Notes under the pieces: model-generated
Database searches by the model: none
Told to the model about the DNA's origin: nothing
The model's input: the letters and a program-made list of their open reading frames with translations, nothing else
NCBI GenBank assembly: GCA_020852705.1
Contig: JADZAP010000032.1
Location: 1-64,000, forward strand
Origin: Ignavibacteria bacterium
Lineage (GTDB): Bacteria; Bacteroidota; Ignavibacteria; Tepidaquicellales; OLB5
DNA: 64,000 bases
Direction of reading: 5' to 3'
Shown here: piece after piece, positions 40,875-49,730 of the stretch
Layout of the letters: every line of letters begins with the position of its first letter
Numbering within the stretch: position 1 is the first letter of the stretch
Translations under genes and position numbers: made by a program

Positions 40875-42128
40875 TTATTTTATTCTTTTAACCACTACAA
40901 CAGTTTTATCATCGCTGTATTTGCCGCGGTTTGCAAATTTCTGAACGTCTTCTATTATATTGGCACTAATTTCCTTTGCTGAAAAACCTTTACTTTTAAG
41001 TATTATATTCTTTAACCTGTCTTCCCCATAAAATTCAAATTTATTATTTGCTGCTTCTACTATACCATCTGTGTATAAAACCAAAATATCATTTTTATTC
41101 AGGTAAAAAGAGTCAGTATTATATTCTTGTTCAGGTGCTGGACCTAACACAGGACCCGTTGCTTCATATATTTCCATTTTTTTGGTTTTATCAATATAAT
41201 GTATCGGAGCATTGTGTCCGGCATTAACATATAAACACAGCCCTTTGGAATCATTAAAAAGCTCCATATAAAACAAAGTTAAAAACCTTTCATCCGGAAA
41301 AACTCTGTGTACCAGGTTATTTATTTTCTTCATTACAGAGGTCATTTTCAGCTCATTTTCTGATCCCATTTTTAATGCACCTGATACATACAGCGCTTGT
41401 GCAGCCGCTGAAAATCCTTTAGATGCAGCGTCGCCTATTGCAACACCAAGCTTATCTGTATCAGTGCCAAAATGCAGATAATCAAAAAAATCTCCGCCTA
41501 CAATTCTTTCGGGAATTGATATTCCGAAAATTTCATAGTTCCCAAAATTATATTCATGTTCGGGCAGGATACTCTTTTGAATCTCCCTCGCCTTTTCCAA
41601 ATCTCTTTCAATTGCACGGGCTTTGGTTTCAATTCCGCGGGTGCGAAGCATACTTCCTACAGATGCACTTATGATATTCATCGTATTCATCAGACTTATG
41701 TTAATCTCCCGGCTGTTAAATGCCATTATCCATTGATATAAAAAATGATCATTGCCGTTTGAATCTTTTACTTTATAACGGTCACCTATTCCCGTGGCTG
41801 AATATAAATGTATGCCAAGATTGCTGAGATATCCATCCGTTTCTCTTGCTAATACAGAGCGGTTTTTTCCAACTTCATAAAATATTGGGTATTCTATCAG
41901 CTTTAATGTATAACCTTTCCTAATTTTATCAACTTCTCCAAGCTGCTCTGCCATTACATATGCAGATTTTGCATCGTTAAGTTCCCAAAGTCTGCCTCCG
42001 GTAATTTCTATGTTCTCATAGTTGATAACTTCTTTTAATACGTAAATTAAAAGCTGTTTATCACTTTTAAAATCAGGAAAATGCTTATATGCATTTTCAA
42101 GAGTTTTATATAATTTTCTTTGATCCAA
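40875..42128 (-). CDS. PP2C-type (SpoIIE/RsbU) serine phosphatase
   Basis: Regulatory phosphatase of 417 residues. The C-terminal half has the RsbU/SpoIIE pattern: LEKAREIQKSILPE, IVGGDFFDY (metal Asp), VAIGDAASKGFSAA and YTDGIVEAAN, ending in a DDKTVVVVK strand. The N-terminal 180 residues have no named domain, but the start of a helix and strand module suggests a sensor region. Enzymes of this type dephosphorylate anti-sigma-antagonists in stress or sigma switches. Start is a TTG at 42128. It sits in a minus-strand run hutH, yihY, this gene, gcvH. Confidence 0.9.
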   Translation of the reverse strand: MDQRKLYKTLENAYKHFPDFKSDKQLLIYVLKEVINYENIEITGGRLWELNDAKSAYVMAEQLGEVDKIRKGYTLKLIEYPIFYEVGKNRSVLARETDGYLSNLGIHLYSATGIGDRYKVKDSNGNDHFLYQWIMAFNSREINISLMNTMNIISASVGSMLRTRGIETKARAIERDLEKAREIQKSILPEHEYNFGNYEIFGISIPERIVGGDFFDYLHFGTDTDKLGVAIGDAASKGFSAAAQALYVSGALKMGSENELKMTSVMKKINNLVHRVFPDERFLTLFYMELFNDSKGLCLYVNAGHNAPIHYIDKTKKMEIYEATGPVLGPAPEQEYNTDSFYLNKNDILVLYTDGIVEAANNKFEFYGEDRLKNIILKSKGFSAKEISANIIEDVQKFANRGKYSDDKTVVVVKRIK

Positions 42129-42150
42129 TTCAGCTCTAAATTTTAATTTT

Positions 42151-43056
42151 TCAGCTTTCGCCTAAAAGTTTTTTCTCTTTATATAACTGTCCTGCTTCTG
42201 CTCCAACTACAAAGGTTAAAGATGAATAATATATCCAGAATATTACTGCAACAATTGCTGCGTATGCTCCGTAAACTTTTTGGTAATTTGCAAAATATAC
42301 AAGATAAAATATGAATAAAAATTTTAATGCTTCGTAAAGAATTCCTGCAGTTATACTGGAAATTACTGCTACCTTTTGATTTACATATCCCTGCGGCACA
42401 AGTTTAAATATTAAATAGAACATTATAAATGTAAATATAAGTCCAATTAAATGAGTAAGCAGGGTTGTTGAAAAACCTAAGCGTAAAATGGTATCGCCAA
42501 AAAATGATTTATCTACTGCCTGAAATAATGAGAGTATAAATGTTGATGAAAATGACAATAAAAATATTATTAATATCAAAAATACCATCCCTATATCCCT
42601 TAATTTCACCCATAAATAAAAAGTATAACTTTTTGATTTATATATCCTGTTTAAAACATCTCTTATTGTACTGAATAATCCGCTTGCTGTCCATAATATT
42701 CCCACAGATCCAATAATCACTGTTAAAGTTGAATTCCTTGAAAGTTCATCAATAGCCCCAAGTATTAACTTTGTTATTTTCTGCTGAAGTTCAGGAGTAA
42801 TTCCAATTACTTTACTAAGCGCGTCTTTCAGATACACTTCAGTTCCTTCTCCATTTAGGTATATTCCCAGTAATGATGTAGCTATTAGGGTAATTGGCAC
42901 AATGCAGATAATTATATTGAATGCAATGCTTGCTGACATTATCCATACATGATCCTCATCAAATTTATGATAAAAGCCGAGTGCATAATACTTTACTTCT
43001 GAATAAAATAACTTAAAGTTAATTCCAGAAAGTTTTTTTATGAATGATTTTTTCAA
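42151..43056 (-). CDS. YihY/virulence factor BrkB family membrane protein
   Basis: Protein of 301 residues with six hydrophobic segments and the YihY/BrkB pattern (SIAFNIIICIVPITLIATSLLG; GILWTASGLFSTIRDVLNRI). Members were once called RNase BN by mistake, and a transport or membrane-integrity role is more likely. Start is TTG at 43056, which overlaps the hutH stop by 4 bases (TTGA), so it is translationally coupled to hutH. Confidence 0.9.
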   Translation of the reverse strand: MKKSFIKKLSGINFKLFYSEVKYYALGFYHKFDEDHVWIMSASIAFNIIICIVPITLIATSLLGIYLNGEGTEVYLKDALSKVIGITPELQQKITKLILGAIDELSRNSTLTVIIGSVGILWTASGLFSTIRDVLNRIYKSKSYTFYLWVKLRDIGMVFLILIIFLLSFSSTFILSLFQAVDKSFFGDTILRLGFSTTLLTHLIGLIFTFIMFYLIFKLVPQGYVNQKVAVISSITAGILYEALKFLFIFYLVYFANYQKVYGAYAAIVAVIFWIYYSSLTFVVGAEAGQLYKEKKLLGES

Positions 43057-44582
43057 ATAAGCTTACCTGCTGAGAGTTCAACTTTTTCAGTAAATTCATC
43101 TTTAAAAATCACATCAATTACTGATGTAATGTACTCATTCATCAATATATCATCATCAATATGGGCTGCACTTTTTCGTATCATTTTATAAGCGGTATTT
43201 GTTCCTTTACCGCATTTTAAAGGTTTAAGAAAATCAATCCCTTGAGACGAGCAAGCCATTTCAATTGCTATAATTTTTTCAGTGTTATTTAAAACCTCAA
43301 AACATTTTCTTGCAGCTATGCTGCCAAGGGAGTTATGATCTTCCTGATTGGCACTTGTTGGTATTGAATCAACCGACGCAGGGTAGCATAATACTTTATT
43401 TTCTGAAACTAGAGATGCGGCGGTATATTGCGCAATCATTAAACCTGAATTCAACCCTCCCTTAGAGGTCAAAAATCTGGGAAGCCCGCTTAATGATCCG
43501 TCAACTAATCTTGCAGTTCTTCGTTCACTTATATTCCCAAGTTCACTTATAGCAATTTTTAAAAAATCCATTGCAAGAGCAATTGGCTCACCATGGAAAT
43601 TTCCGCCTTCAATATGTTCTTCTGTATCTGCAAAAATTAAAGGATTATCAGTTGCTGAGTTAATTTCGGTTTCAATTATTCCGGTAACATATTCTATTGT
43701 ATCTTTTACTGTACCATGCACCTGCGGCATACATCTCAGAGAGTATGCATCCTGTACCTTGTTGCAATCTATGTGAGATTTCCTTATTTCACTGCCTTTT
43801 AACAACTTGCGTAAATTTGCTGCAGTATTTATTTGCCCTTTGTGCGGACGGACTTTCTGTAAATTTTCTTTAAATGCTGTATCAGTACCTTTCAATGCTT
43901 CAACACTTAATGCACCTGAAATATCTGCTAACTTTGATAATTTTTTTGTCCTGTAAAGTATTTCTGCTGCAAAAGCACTCATCATCTGTGTGCCGTTTAT
44001 CATTGCTAGCCCCTCTTTAGCAGAAAGTCTGAACGGCTTTAAGCCGTTTTGTACAAGCACTTGCTTTGCAGGTAATACATTATTACCGTCATAAGCAAAT
44101 CCCTCACCTATAACCGTACACGTCAAATGTGCAAGTGGTGCTAAATCACCTGATGAACCAACTGAACCCTGGGATGGGATGTATGAAGTAATTTTAAGAT
44201 TAAATATTTTAACAAGTTGATTAATCAACTCAGCTCTAACACCGCTATAACCTTTTATTAAAGAATTTATCCTCAATAACAGCATTAATCTCACAATGTT
44301 TTTGGGCAGCGGCTCACCAACCCCGGCAGAGTGTGAAATTATCAGATTATGCTGAAGCTTTTCAATATCTTTGGGCGGAATTATTACATCTTTAAATTCT
44401 CCAAATCCCGTAGTAACTCCGTAAATTATTTTATTATTTTTTATCCACTTTTCAATTACTTTTCTCGATGCCTTAACCTTAGCCATTGCCTGCTGAGTTA
44501 CACCTATATTATAACCTTTTTCAACAATTTCATGAGCAAGATTAATTGTTAAATTTTCGCCGTTTATCAGTATTTTTTTCAT
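43053..44582 (-). CDS. hutH: Histidine ammonia-lyase
   Basis: Converts histidine to urocanate and ammonia. The MIO prosthetic group would form from residues 143-145 in GSVGSSGDLAPL; here the triad is Ser-Ser-Gly instead of the common Ala-Ser-Gly, a variant allowed by the family pattern. Other active-site residues are Tyr54 in IYGVTTGFG and His84 in ISHSAGVG, and the block SANQEDHNSLGS is typical of the histidine type. Length 509 fits. No hutU, hutI or hutG lie in the window. Confidence 0.93.
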   Translation of the reverse strand: MKKILINGENLTINLAHEIVEKGYNIGVTQQAMAKVKASRKVIEKWIKNNKIIYGVTTGFGEFKDVIIPPKDIEKLQHNLIISHSAGVGEPLPKNIVRLMLLLRINSLIKGYSGVRAELINQLVKIFNLKITSYIPSQGSVGSSGDLAPLAHLTCTVIGEGFAYDGNNVLPAKQVLVQNGLKPFRLSAKEGLAMINGTQMMSAFAAEILYRTKKLSKLADISGALSVEALKGTDTAFKENLQKVRPHKGQINTAANLRKLLKGSEIRKSHIDCNKVQDAYSLRCMPQVHGTVKDTIEYVTGIIETEINSATDNPLIFADTEEHIEGGNFHGEPIALAMDFLKIAISELGNISERRTARLVDGSLSGLPRFLTSKGGLNSGLMIAQYTAASLVSENKVLCYPASVDSIPTSANQEDHNSLGSIAARKCFEVLNNTEKIIAIEMACSSQGIDFLKPLKCGKGTNTAYKMIRKSAAHIDDDILMNEYITSVIDVIFKDEFTEKVELSAGKLI

Positions 44583-44685
44583 ATTTACAAATATAAAACT
44601 ATATGTTTTAACATTAAATGTATTAATATTTTAGGTTGCATTATCAACTTATATTATATATGTTTATGCAAATGTTAAAAAATAT

Positions 44686-46008
44686 ATGAAAAAAATAATA
44701 CTTGCTGTTTCATTTGTTCTCATGTTTACAGGCGTTATTAAATCTTCTCCCGGTGATACAACCTGGGTTACTGCTTATTCTGACGATTTCCATAACTGGG
44801 CAACTATAAATTATGCCTCTGTTACAATGCCCGATACTACTCATCATTGGGAAAAAATTTTAATGAAATATACTATTGGCTGCCCGGCGGCAGGATGTGA
44901 TCCGTGGGATAGACTTGGCTGGCTGAAATTATATACCGATACTTCTACAGGTGCCGGTTATGAAATTGCCCGTTTTGTTACACCTTATAATATAGTTGGT
45001 GGCGGTTACCCCGGTACATGCACTTTTTGGTTTGATGTAACCGATTATATGCCTCTGCTTCATGATACTCAGATATTTGGTCATTACATTGAAACATGGA
45101 TAAACGGTACACGCGGATGGCTTTCCACAATTAAATTCGCTTTTATTGAAGGCGAGGCTTACTGGAAACCTTTCAAAGTGGTAAATCTTTGGCAGGATCA
45201 TTATTTACTATATGGAGATACTGCAAATCCCCATGAAAATCATTTGATGCCTATGAATGTTTCAATTGACCCAAACACAGCAAAAGTTAAAGCAAGATTA
45301 ATTGCTACCGGTCACGGGCAGGGTAACACAAGCAATGCTGCAGAATTTTCAGTTAAATATCATCAGCTTGTTGTAAATAATCATGATTCACTTACACATA
45401 ATTTATGGCGTATGGATTGCGGTTCAAATCCATGCAGTCCTCAAGGTGGAACTTGGCAGTATAGCCGTGCCGGCTGGTGCCCGGGTGCTGGTGTTTATCC
45501 CTGGGATCTGGATATATCTTCAATTATTACACCCGGTTCAAATAATCTGTTTGATTACAATATTGAGCCGTATACAAATTTTTGCAGACCTAATAATCCA
45601 AATTGTATTAACGGTGTAACATGCCCTGATTGTAATTATAATTATAACGGACATACTGAACCATTTTACGTCATTGAGTCACAGCTGATTTTTTACAAAG
45701 AAAATCCAACTATAGGAATAAATAATAATCAGTCAATAGCTCCCTCATCATTCAGGTTATTACAGAATTATCCGAATCCTTTCAACCCTTCTACAAAAAT
45801 TAAATTTGTGCTTGAGCGGTATTCACATGTGAATATAAAAATTTTTGATGCCGCAGGAAGTGAAATTTTGCAATTAGTAAATAAAGATATGACAAATGGT
45901 GAATATTCAATAGATTTCAATGCGAAAGATTTGCCAAGCGGAATATATTTCTATAAAATGGAAGCTAAAGATTATTCTGAAACTAGAAAAATGGTACTTA
46001 TAAAATAG
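44686..46008 (+). CDS. T9SS cargo: peptide-N-glycosidase F-like protein
   Basis: Secreted 440-residue protein, signal about 1-21 (ending SS). Residues about 22-345 match the two-sandwich PNGase F fold of flavobacteria and relatives: IGCPAAGCDPWDRLGWLKLY, YEIARFVTPYN, FWFDVTDYMPLL and a paired Cys-rich end (GVTCPDCNYNYNG). Known members cleave N-glycans from asparagine, but the catalytic acids cannot be confirmed here by eye. Sorting signature at 361-368. Its stop overlaps the convergent glycosyltransferase gene by 11 bases. Confidence 0.88.
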   Translation: MKKIILAVSFVLMFTGVIKSSPGDTTWVTAYSDDFHNWATINYASVTMPDTTHHWEKILMKYTIGCPAAGCDPWDRLGWLKLYTDTSTGAGYEIARFVTPYNIVGGGYPGTCTFWFDVTDYMPLLHDTQIFGHYIETWINGTRGWLSTIKFAFIEGEAYWKPFKVVNLWQDHYLLYGDTANPHENHLMPMNVSIDPNTAKVKARLIATGHGQGNTSNAAEFSVKYHQLVVNNHDSLTHNLWRMDCGSNPCSPQGGTWQYSRAGWCPGAGVYPWDLDISSIITPGSNNLFDYNIEPYTNFCRPNNPNCINGVTCPDCNYNYNGHTEPFYVIESQLIFYKENPTIGINNNQSIAPSSFRLLQNYPNPFNPSTKIKFVLERYSHVNIKIFDAAGSEILQLVNKDMTNGEYSIDFNAKDLPSGIYFYKMEAKDYSETRKMVLIK

Positions 46009-47038
46009 TACGGATTTTTGAAATTACAATTTCAGGTGTTATTTCTTTCATACATTTAAAATGCCCTTTAGGGCAATTGGCTCTGCCAATATGTGAGCAC
46101 GGGCGGCATTTTAAGTTGTTATTTTCTAAAACAACAGACCTCTTGTTTTGAGGGTAAAATCCAAATTCCTTTACACTCGAGCCCGCTATCATAATTATCG
46201 GGATATTAAATGCCTCAGCTATATGCATAGGACCTGTATCTCCGCTTATCATTATTGTGCATCTTTTTACTAATGAAATAAGATCTTCAATTTCTAATCT
46301 GTCACAAAGGTCATATACTTTTTTGTTTTTTGTAAATTCTTTAATTCTCCTGATATTTCCGCTATCTGAACCCTTACCTGTTAAAAAAAATGCACAATTT
46401 TCTTCAGGAAAATTATTTATTATATCAGCATAATATTCAGCAGGATATGTTTTTGTAAAATGAGCTGAAACCGCAGGAATACATATTAGTTTGGTTTTTT
46501 CTGAAAGCCCTAAATCAACCAGCATTCTCTCAATAGATTGCTCTGAAACCGTATCAGTATATACTTTAGGAATATTATTTTCCTTAAGCTCACCTGCATC
46601 AGCATACTTTCTTATTATTTCTTTATATCTTTCGGTAACGGGTTTTTCATCTCTCAGAAGGTTAATTTTAAAAAATACAAGTATTTTTTTTCTGATTGAC
46701 CTCTTGTTGAACACAAGTGAAATTGCATTTTGAAAATACCTTAAGTAAACCGATTTTATATTGTTCTGTGCATCTATAATAATATTATAGTTGCTCATAT
46801 TTATAAGCATTCTAAGGTCTTTTAATGCTGCATAACCAAGCTCATTTTTGGCTTTTATTACTTTATGAATCTGCGGATTGGATTTTAACAGATAAGCAAA
46901 ACGTTCTTTTGTGCAGAAATCTATTCTGGCAAGAGGAAATGTTTTGTGAATAATATCAATCAATGGTGAAGTTAATATTATATCACCCATAGAGGAAAAC
47001 CTGATAATAAGAATTCTTCTTATCTGCTCATTTTTCAT
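45998..47038 (-). CDS. Glycosyltransferase family 9 (heptosyltransferase-like)
   Basis: Enzyme of 346 residues like ADP-heptose:LPS heptosyltransferases. Seen are the N-terminal LIIRFSSMGDIILTSPLI and the donor-site block GDTGPMHIAEAFNIPIIMI, with KGHFKCMKEITPE near the end. A cysteine set, C-R-P-C-S-H and C-P-K-G-H-F-K-C, may bind a metal. It implies lipopolysaccharide or another heptose glycan. It is the last gene of a minus-strand run thpR, fmdB, bshC, and begins 12 bases after bshC ends. Confidence 0.9.
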   Translation of the reverse strand: MKNEQIRRILIIRFSSMGDIILTSPLIDIIHKTFPLARIDFCTKERFAYLLKSNPQIHKVIKAKNELGYAALKDLRMLINMSNYNIIIDAQNNIKSVYLRYFQNAISLVFNKRSIRKKILVFFKINLLRDEKPVTERYKEIIRKYADAGELKENNIPKVYTDTVSEQSIERMLVDLGLSEKTKLICIPAVSAHFTKTYPAEYYADIINNFPEENCAFFLTGKGSDSGNIRRIKEFTKNKKVYDLCDRLEIEDLISLVKRCTIMISGDTGPMHIAEAFNIPIIMIAGSSVKEFGFYPQNKRSVVLENNNLKCRPCSHIGRANCPKGHFKCMKEITPEIVISKIRTIL

Positions 47039-47050
47039 TTGCCGGGGTGA

Positions 47051-48718
47051 TTAAACCTCTATAACCTGATGGTTAAAATTATTTTCGTCAATTTCATGAA
47101 ATAGTTTTTTAATAAATGTTACATCGTATTTATTCATGAAATATAATATATTTATCTCTCTTTCCTGCAGTTTATGGTTTGGATAAATATTGTTGGTAAC
47201 TTTATCAATTTGGGTGGTTGTATTTTCACTTTTTCTTGCCTGTGCATTTATCAGCTTCCCTTTTAAATGCTCAAAGCTTTGTTTTGTTTTTTCTTTAATG
47301 TTATCAACTGAATTAAGAAGGGTTTGGTCAACTTTAACTGTCATATTCCTCATATCATAAAATATCTTATTCAGCTCATCGGTATATTTTGATATTTCAT
47401 CTTCAACCTTCACTTCTGAAAGTTTTTCTACAACTTTTGAAACAAGAAAATTGTGATGGAATATATCTTCAAGCTTTACATTAAAATTGTTCATAAACTT
47501 TGAAATTTTACCCTCAATAATACTTACTGATGACCTTGGATATATTACAGGCATTGTAATATCATAATGCCTGTAAGCAGGCAAAAACTGGGCAAAGTAA
47601 GAAATTTCTCCGGGTCCGCCTATATATGCCGCTGTTGGAAGAAGGTAATCCTGGCATATTGGACGCAATACTACATTAGGACTGAAAAGTTCAGGGCTCT
47701 CTTGAAGAATGTTCATCATTTCTTCATTTTCAAACCTGCGTTTTGAATTTTTTAATGCAAACTTCCCTCCCTCTCTTGGCTCAATTAATAATCTGTTATT
47801 ATTGTGAAGAAAAAATATGTTTATAACCTTTGGCTTAACCTGTATATCATAATTTTTTTCAAGTTCGGCACTCTGTGTTATTAAAGTTTCACATAATTTT
47901 GGGGAGCTTGTAAGCTCTTTTTCAAACACTGGCATAAGCAGTCTTTTAACTTCACTATCACCCGGATCAATAAAAACAACACCGTATCCTCTGAAAATTT
48001 CATTCATTAATCCCGCAAATGCAGTTTTGTAATCATTCCCTTCTCTGTAATGCTTTGTAACAATATTCATTATCTTATCCTTAAAATCGGTATCAATTAA
48101 TGAGCTTCTTAACTGCTCATTAATACTGTTTATCATTTCACCAAAAACTATAGTGCCAACCGAGGGGGTATTCTTTTTTATGCCGTCTTCATTATTTCTG
48201 TTTTCATCTTCAAATCCTACTCTAACAAGTTCATTTTGCCTGTCAATAAGATAAGTATGATTTGCCTCATTAATATCATGATCTTCTGCTTCAAGCCAGA
48301 ATACAGGCACAAAGTTAAATTGAGGAAATCTTTCTTTTAGATCTTTTGAAAGTTTAACAGCAGTGATAGTTTTTAAAATTGTATATAACGGACCTGTATA
48401 TAAGCTTACTTGCTGACCTGTAACTATTGCAAATGTATCATCTTTCTTAAGCATTTCAATATTTCCGGCTGTAAATTCGTCTCCGCCAAAAGTTACATTC
48501 TGACGCTGCAAAATATCTATCAAAACATTTTTATCAAAATAACGGCTGCGGTTATAATTATGAATTTTCTCATCTATTACTTTAAAAAAATCTTCGTTTT
48601 CTCTGTACATTGCATTAAAAAATGGCTTAAGTTTTTTTAGTTCTTCTTCGCCTCCCGATATATAATCAAGATAAAGATTATTGAAATTTGGTAATTTACT
48701 GAACTCTACAGTGTACAT
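47051..48718 (-). CDS. bshC: Bacillithiol biosynthesis cysteine-adding enzyme BshC
   Basis: Adds cysteine to glucosaminyl-malate in bacillithiol synthesis. The family blocks are AIVTGQQVSLYTGPLYTILK and VPVFWLEAEDHDINEANH, followed by YIGGPGEISYFAQ and a long helical region (about 400-500). Length 555 is slightly above the usual of about 540. Its ATG shares the last A of the upstream fmdB-type gene stop (TAATG), so they are coupled. The glycosyltransferase BshA and deacetylase BshB are not in the window. Confidence 0.93.
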   Translation of the reverse strand: MYTVEFSKLPNFNNLYLDYISGGEEELKKLKPFFNAMYRENEDFFKVIDEKIHNYNRSRYFDKNVLIDILQRQNVTFGGDEFTAGNIEMLKKDDTFAIVTGQQVSLYTGPLYTILKTITAVKLSKDLKERFPQFNFVPVFWLEAEDHDINEANHTYLIDRQNELVRVGFEDENRNNEDGIKKNTPSVGTIVFGEMINSINEQLRSSLIDTDFKDKIMNIVTKHYREGNDYKTAFAGLMNEIFRGYGVVFIDPGDSEVKRLLMPVFEKELTSSPKLCETLITQSAELEKNYDIQVKPKVINIFFLHNNNRLLIEPREGGKFALKNSKRRFENEEMMNILQESPELFSPNVVLRPICQDYLLPTAAYIGGPGEISYFAQFLPAYRHYDITMPVIYPRSSVSIIEGKISKFMNNFNVKLEDIFHHNFLVSKVVEKLSEVKVEDEISKYTDELNKIFYDMRNMTVKVDQTLLNSVDNIKEKTKQSFEHLKGKLINAQARKSENTTTQIDKVTNNIYPNHKLQEREINILYFMNKYDVTFIKKLFHEIDENNFNHQVIEV

Positions 48719-49041
48719 TATTTATCTTTCTTTTTAGTATCTTTTTTATTTGGTTTTGGTAATTCAGCTGATGTTTTTTCATTTGAAGCTTTACTTTGTT
48801 CTGATTTTTTCTCAGCAGATTTTTTTTCTTCAGATTTGTTCTCTTCAGGTTTTTTCTCTTTCTTATAATCGGTCTGATAAAAACCGCTTCCTTTAAATAT
48901 AATTCCTCCTCCAGTGCCTATTAATCTTTTCAATGTATTTTTGCCGCATTTAGGGCACTTTTTTAGCGGAGGATCGCTCATTTTCTGAAGCTCTTCTAAC
49001 TTGTTGCTGCAACTTGTGCATAGGTATTCGTAAAATGGCAT
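48718..49041 (-). CDS. FmdB-type zinc ribbon protein
   Basis: Small protein of 107 residues. The N-terminal 50 residues are the FmdB/regulatory zinc ribbon, MPFYEYLCTSCSNKLEELQK, with a second C-P-K-C-G pair, then GTGGGIIFKGSGFYQTDYKK. The tail is a long Lys/Glu/Ser low-complexity run. The family was named after a regulator of formamidase, but its job is unclear. It lies 4 bases after thpR and overlaps bshC by one base, so it belongs to that operon. Confidence 0.92.
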   Translation of the reverse strand: MPFYEYLCTSCSNKLEELQKMSDPPLKKCPKCGKNTLKRLIGTGGGIIFKGSGFYQTDYKKEKKPEENKSEEKKSAEKKSEQSKASNEKTSAELPKPNKKDTKKKDK

Positions 49042-49045
49042 ATTA

Positions 49046-49609
49046 TTATTTTAAAAAATTAATTTTTCCTAATACTTCATAAACTGAACCATTTTGATTT
49101 AAGGTGCTTTTCATAAGGTAAAACGAATCAAATTCACATGTGAATTTTCCTATAGCAGTACTTAATGGCTCAGTTATTTTTACTCTGTTTGTTCTTTTAA
49201 ATCTGCCTAATGTTATATGAGGTACAAATCTCTTTTCAGGTTTAATTTTAAAATTATAAATTATTCTGTCAATAAAACCGGTAAGAATATCAGCATTGTT
49301 ACCAATTTCTTTAAAACCTGCATAAATCACATTTGGATATTTACCCTCAGGAAAAAATCCAATTTGCTCAGCGGTAAATAAAATTGTTTCAAATTCAAAT
49401 TTCAATCTTTTAAGCGTTTCTATAAGCGGAATAATATTTTCACTATCAACATCGCCTAAAAACCTGAGTGTTAAATGGAAATTATCCGGGTACGCCCATC
49501 TGATATTGTTCATTGAAAAATGTTCTTTCAGTTTCTGCTGAATTAATAATAATTCGGATATAACTCTTTCATCCGGATTAAGTGAAAGAAAAAGTCTCTG
49601 TTTTGACAA
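49046..49609 (-). CDS. thpR: RNA 2',3'-cyclic phosphodiesterase (ThpR/LigT)
   Basis: 2H-phosphoesterase of 187 residues that opens 2',3'-cyclic phosphates on RNA. The two H-x-T-x motifs are present: FHLTLRFLGD near residue 45 and PHITLGRFKR near residue 131. Start is a TTG at 49609. It heads a four-gene minus-strand run with fmdB, bshC and the glycosyltransferase. Confidence 0.93.
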   Translation of the reverse strand: MSKQRLFLSLNPDERVISELLLIQQKLKEHFSMNNIRWAYPDNFHLTLRFLGDVDSENIIPLIETLKRLKFEFETILFTAEQIGFFPEGKYPNVIYAGFKEIGNNADILTGFIDRIIYNFKIKPEKRFVPHITLGRFKRTNRVKITEPLSTAIGKFTCEFDSFYLMKSTLNQNGSVYEVLGKINFLK

Positions 49610-49678
49610 ATATATAGTTATAGTTGATTACTTTACAAAATTATCAAATAATGTTTAAATATTCAAAGTCATTTAAAA

Positions 49679-49708
49679 ATAAAAAGCCCCTGCTGCAGCA
49701 GAGGCTTT
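49679..49708 (-). terminator. Terminator of the choice-of-anchor J gene
   Basis: AAAGCC pairs with GGCTTT, and inside it the self-complementary CTGCTGCAGCAG continues the stem after one mismatch. T-rich on the minus strand. Confidence 0.8.
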
Positions 49709-49730
49709 AAAAGTTTTTATTATGCCGGAG

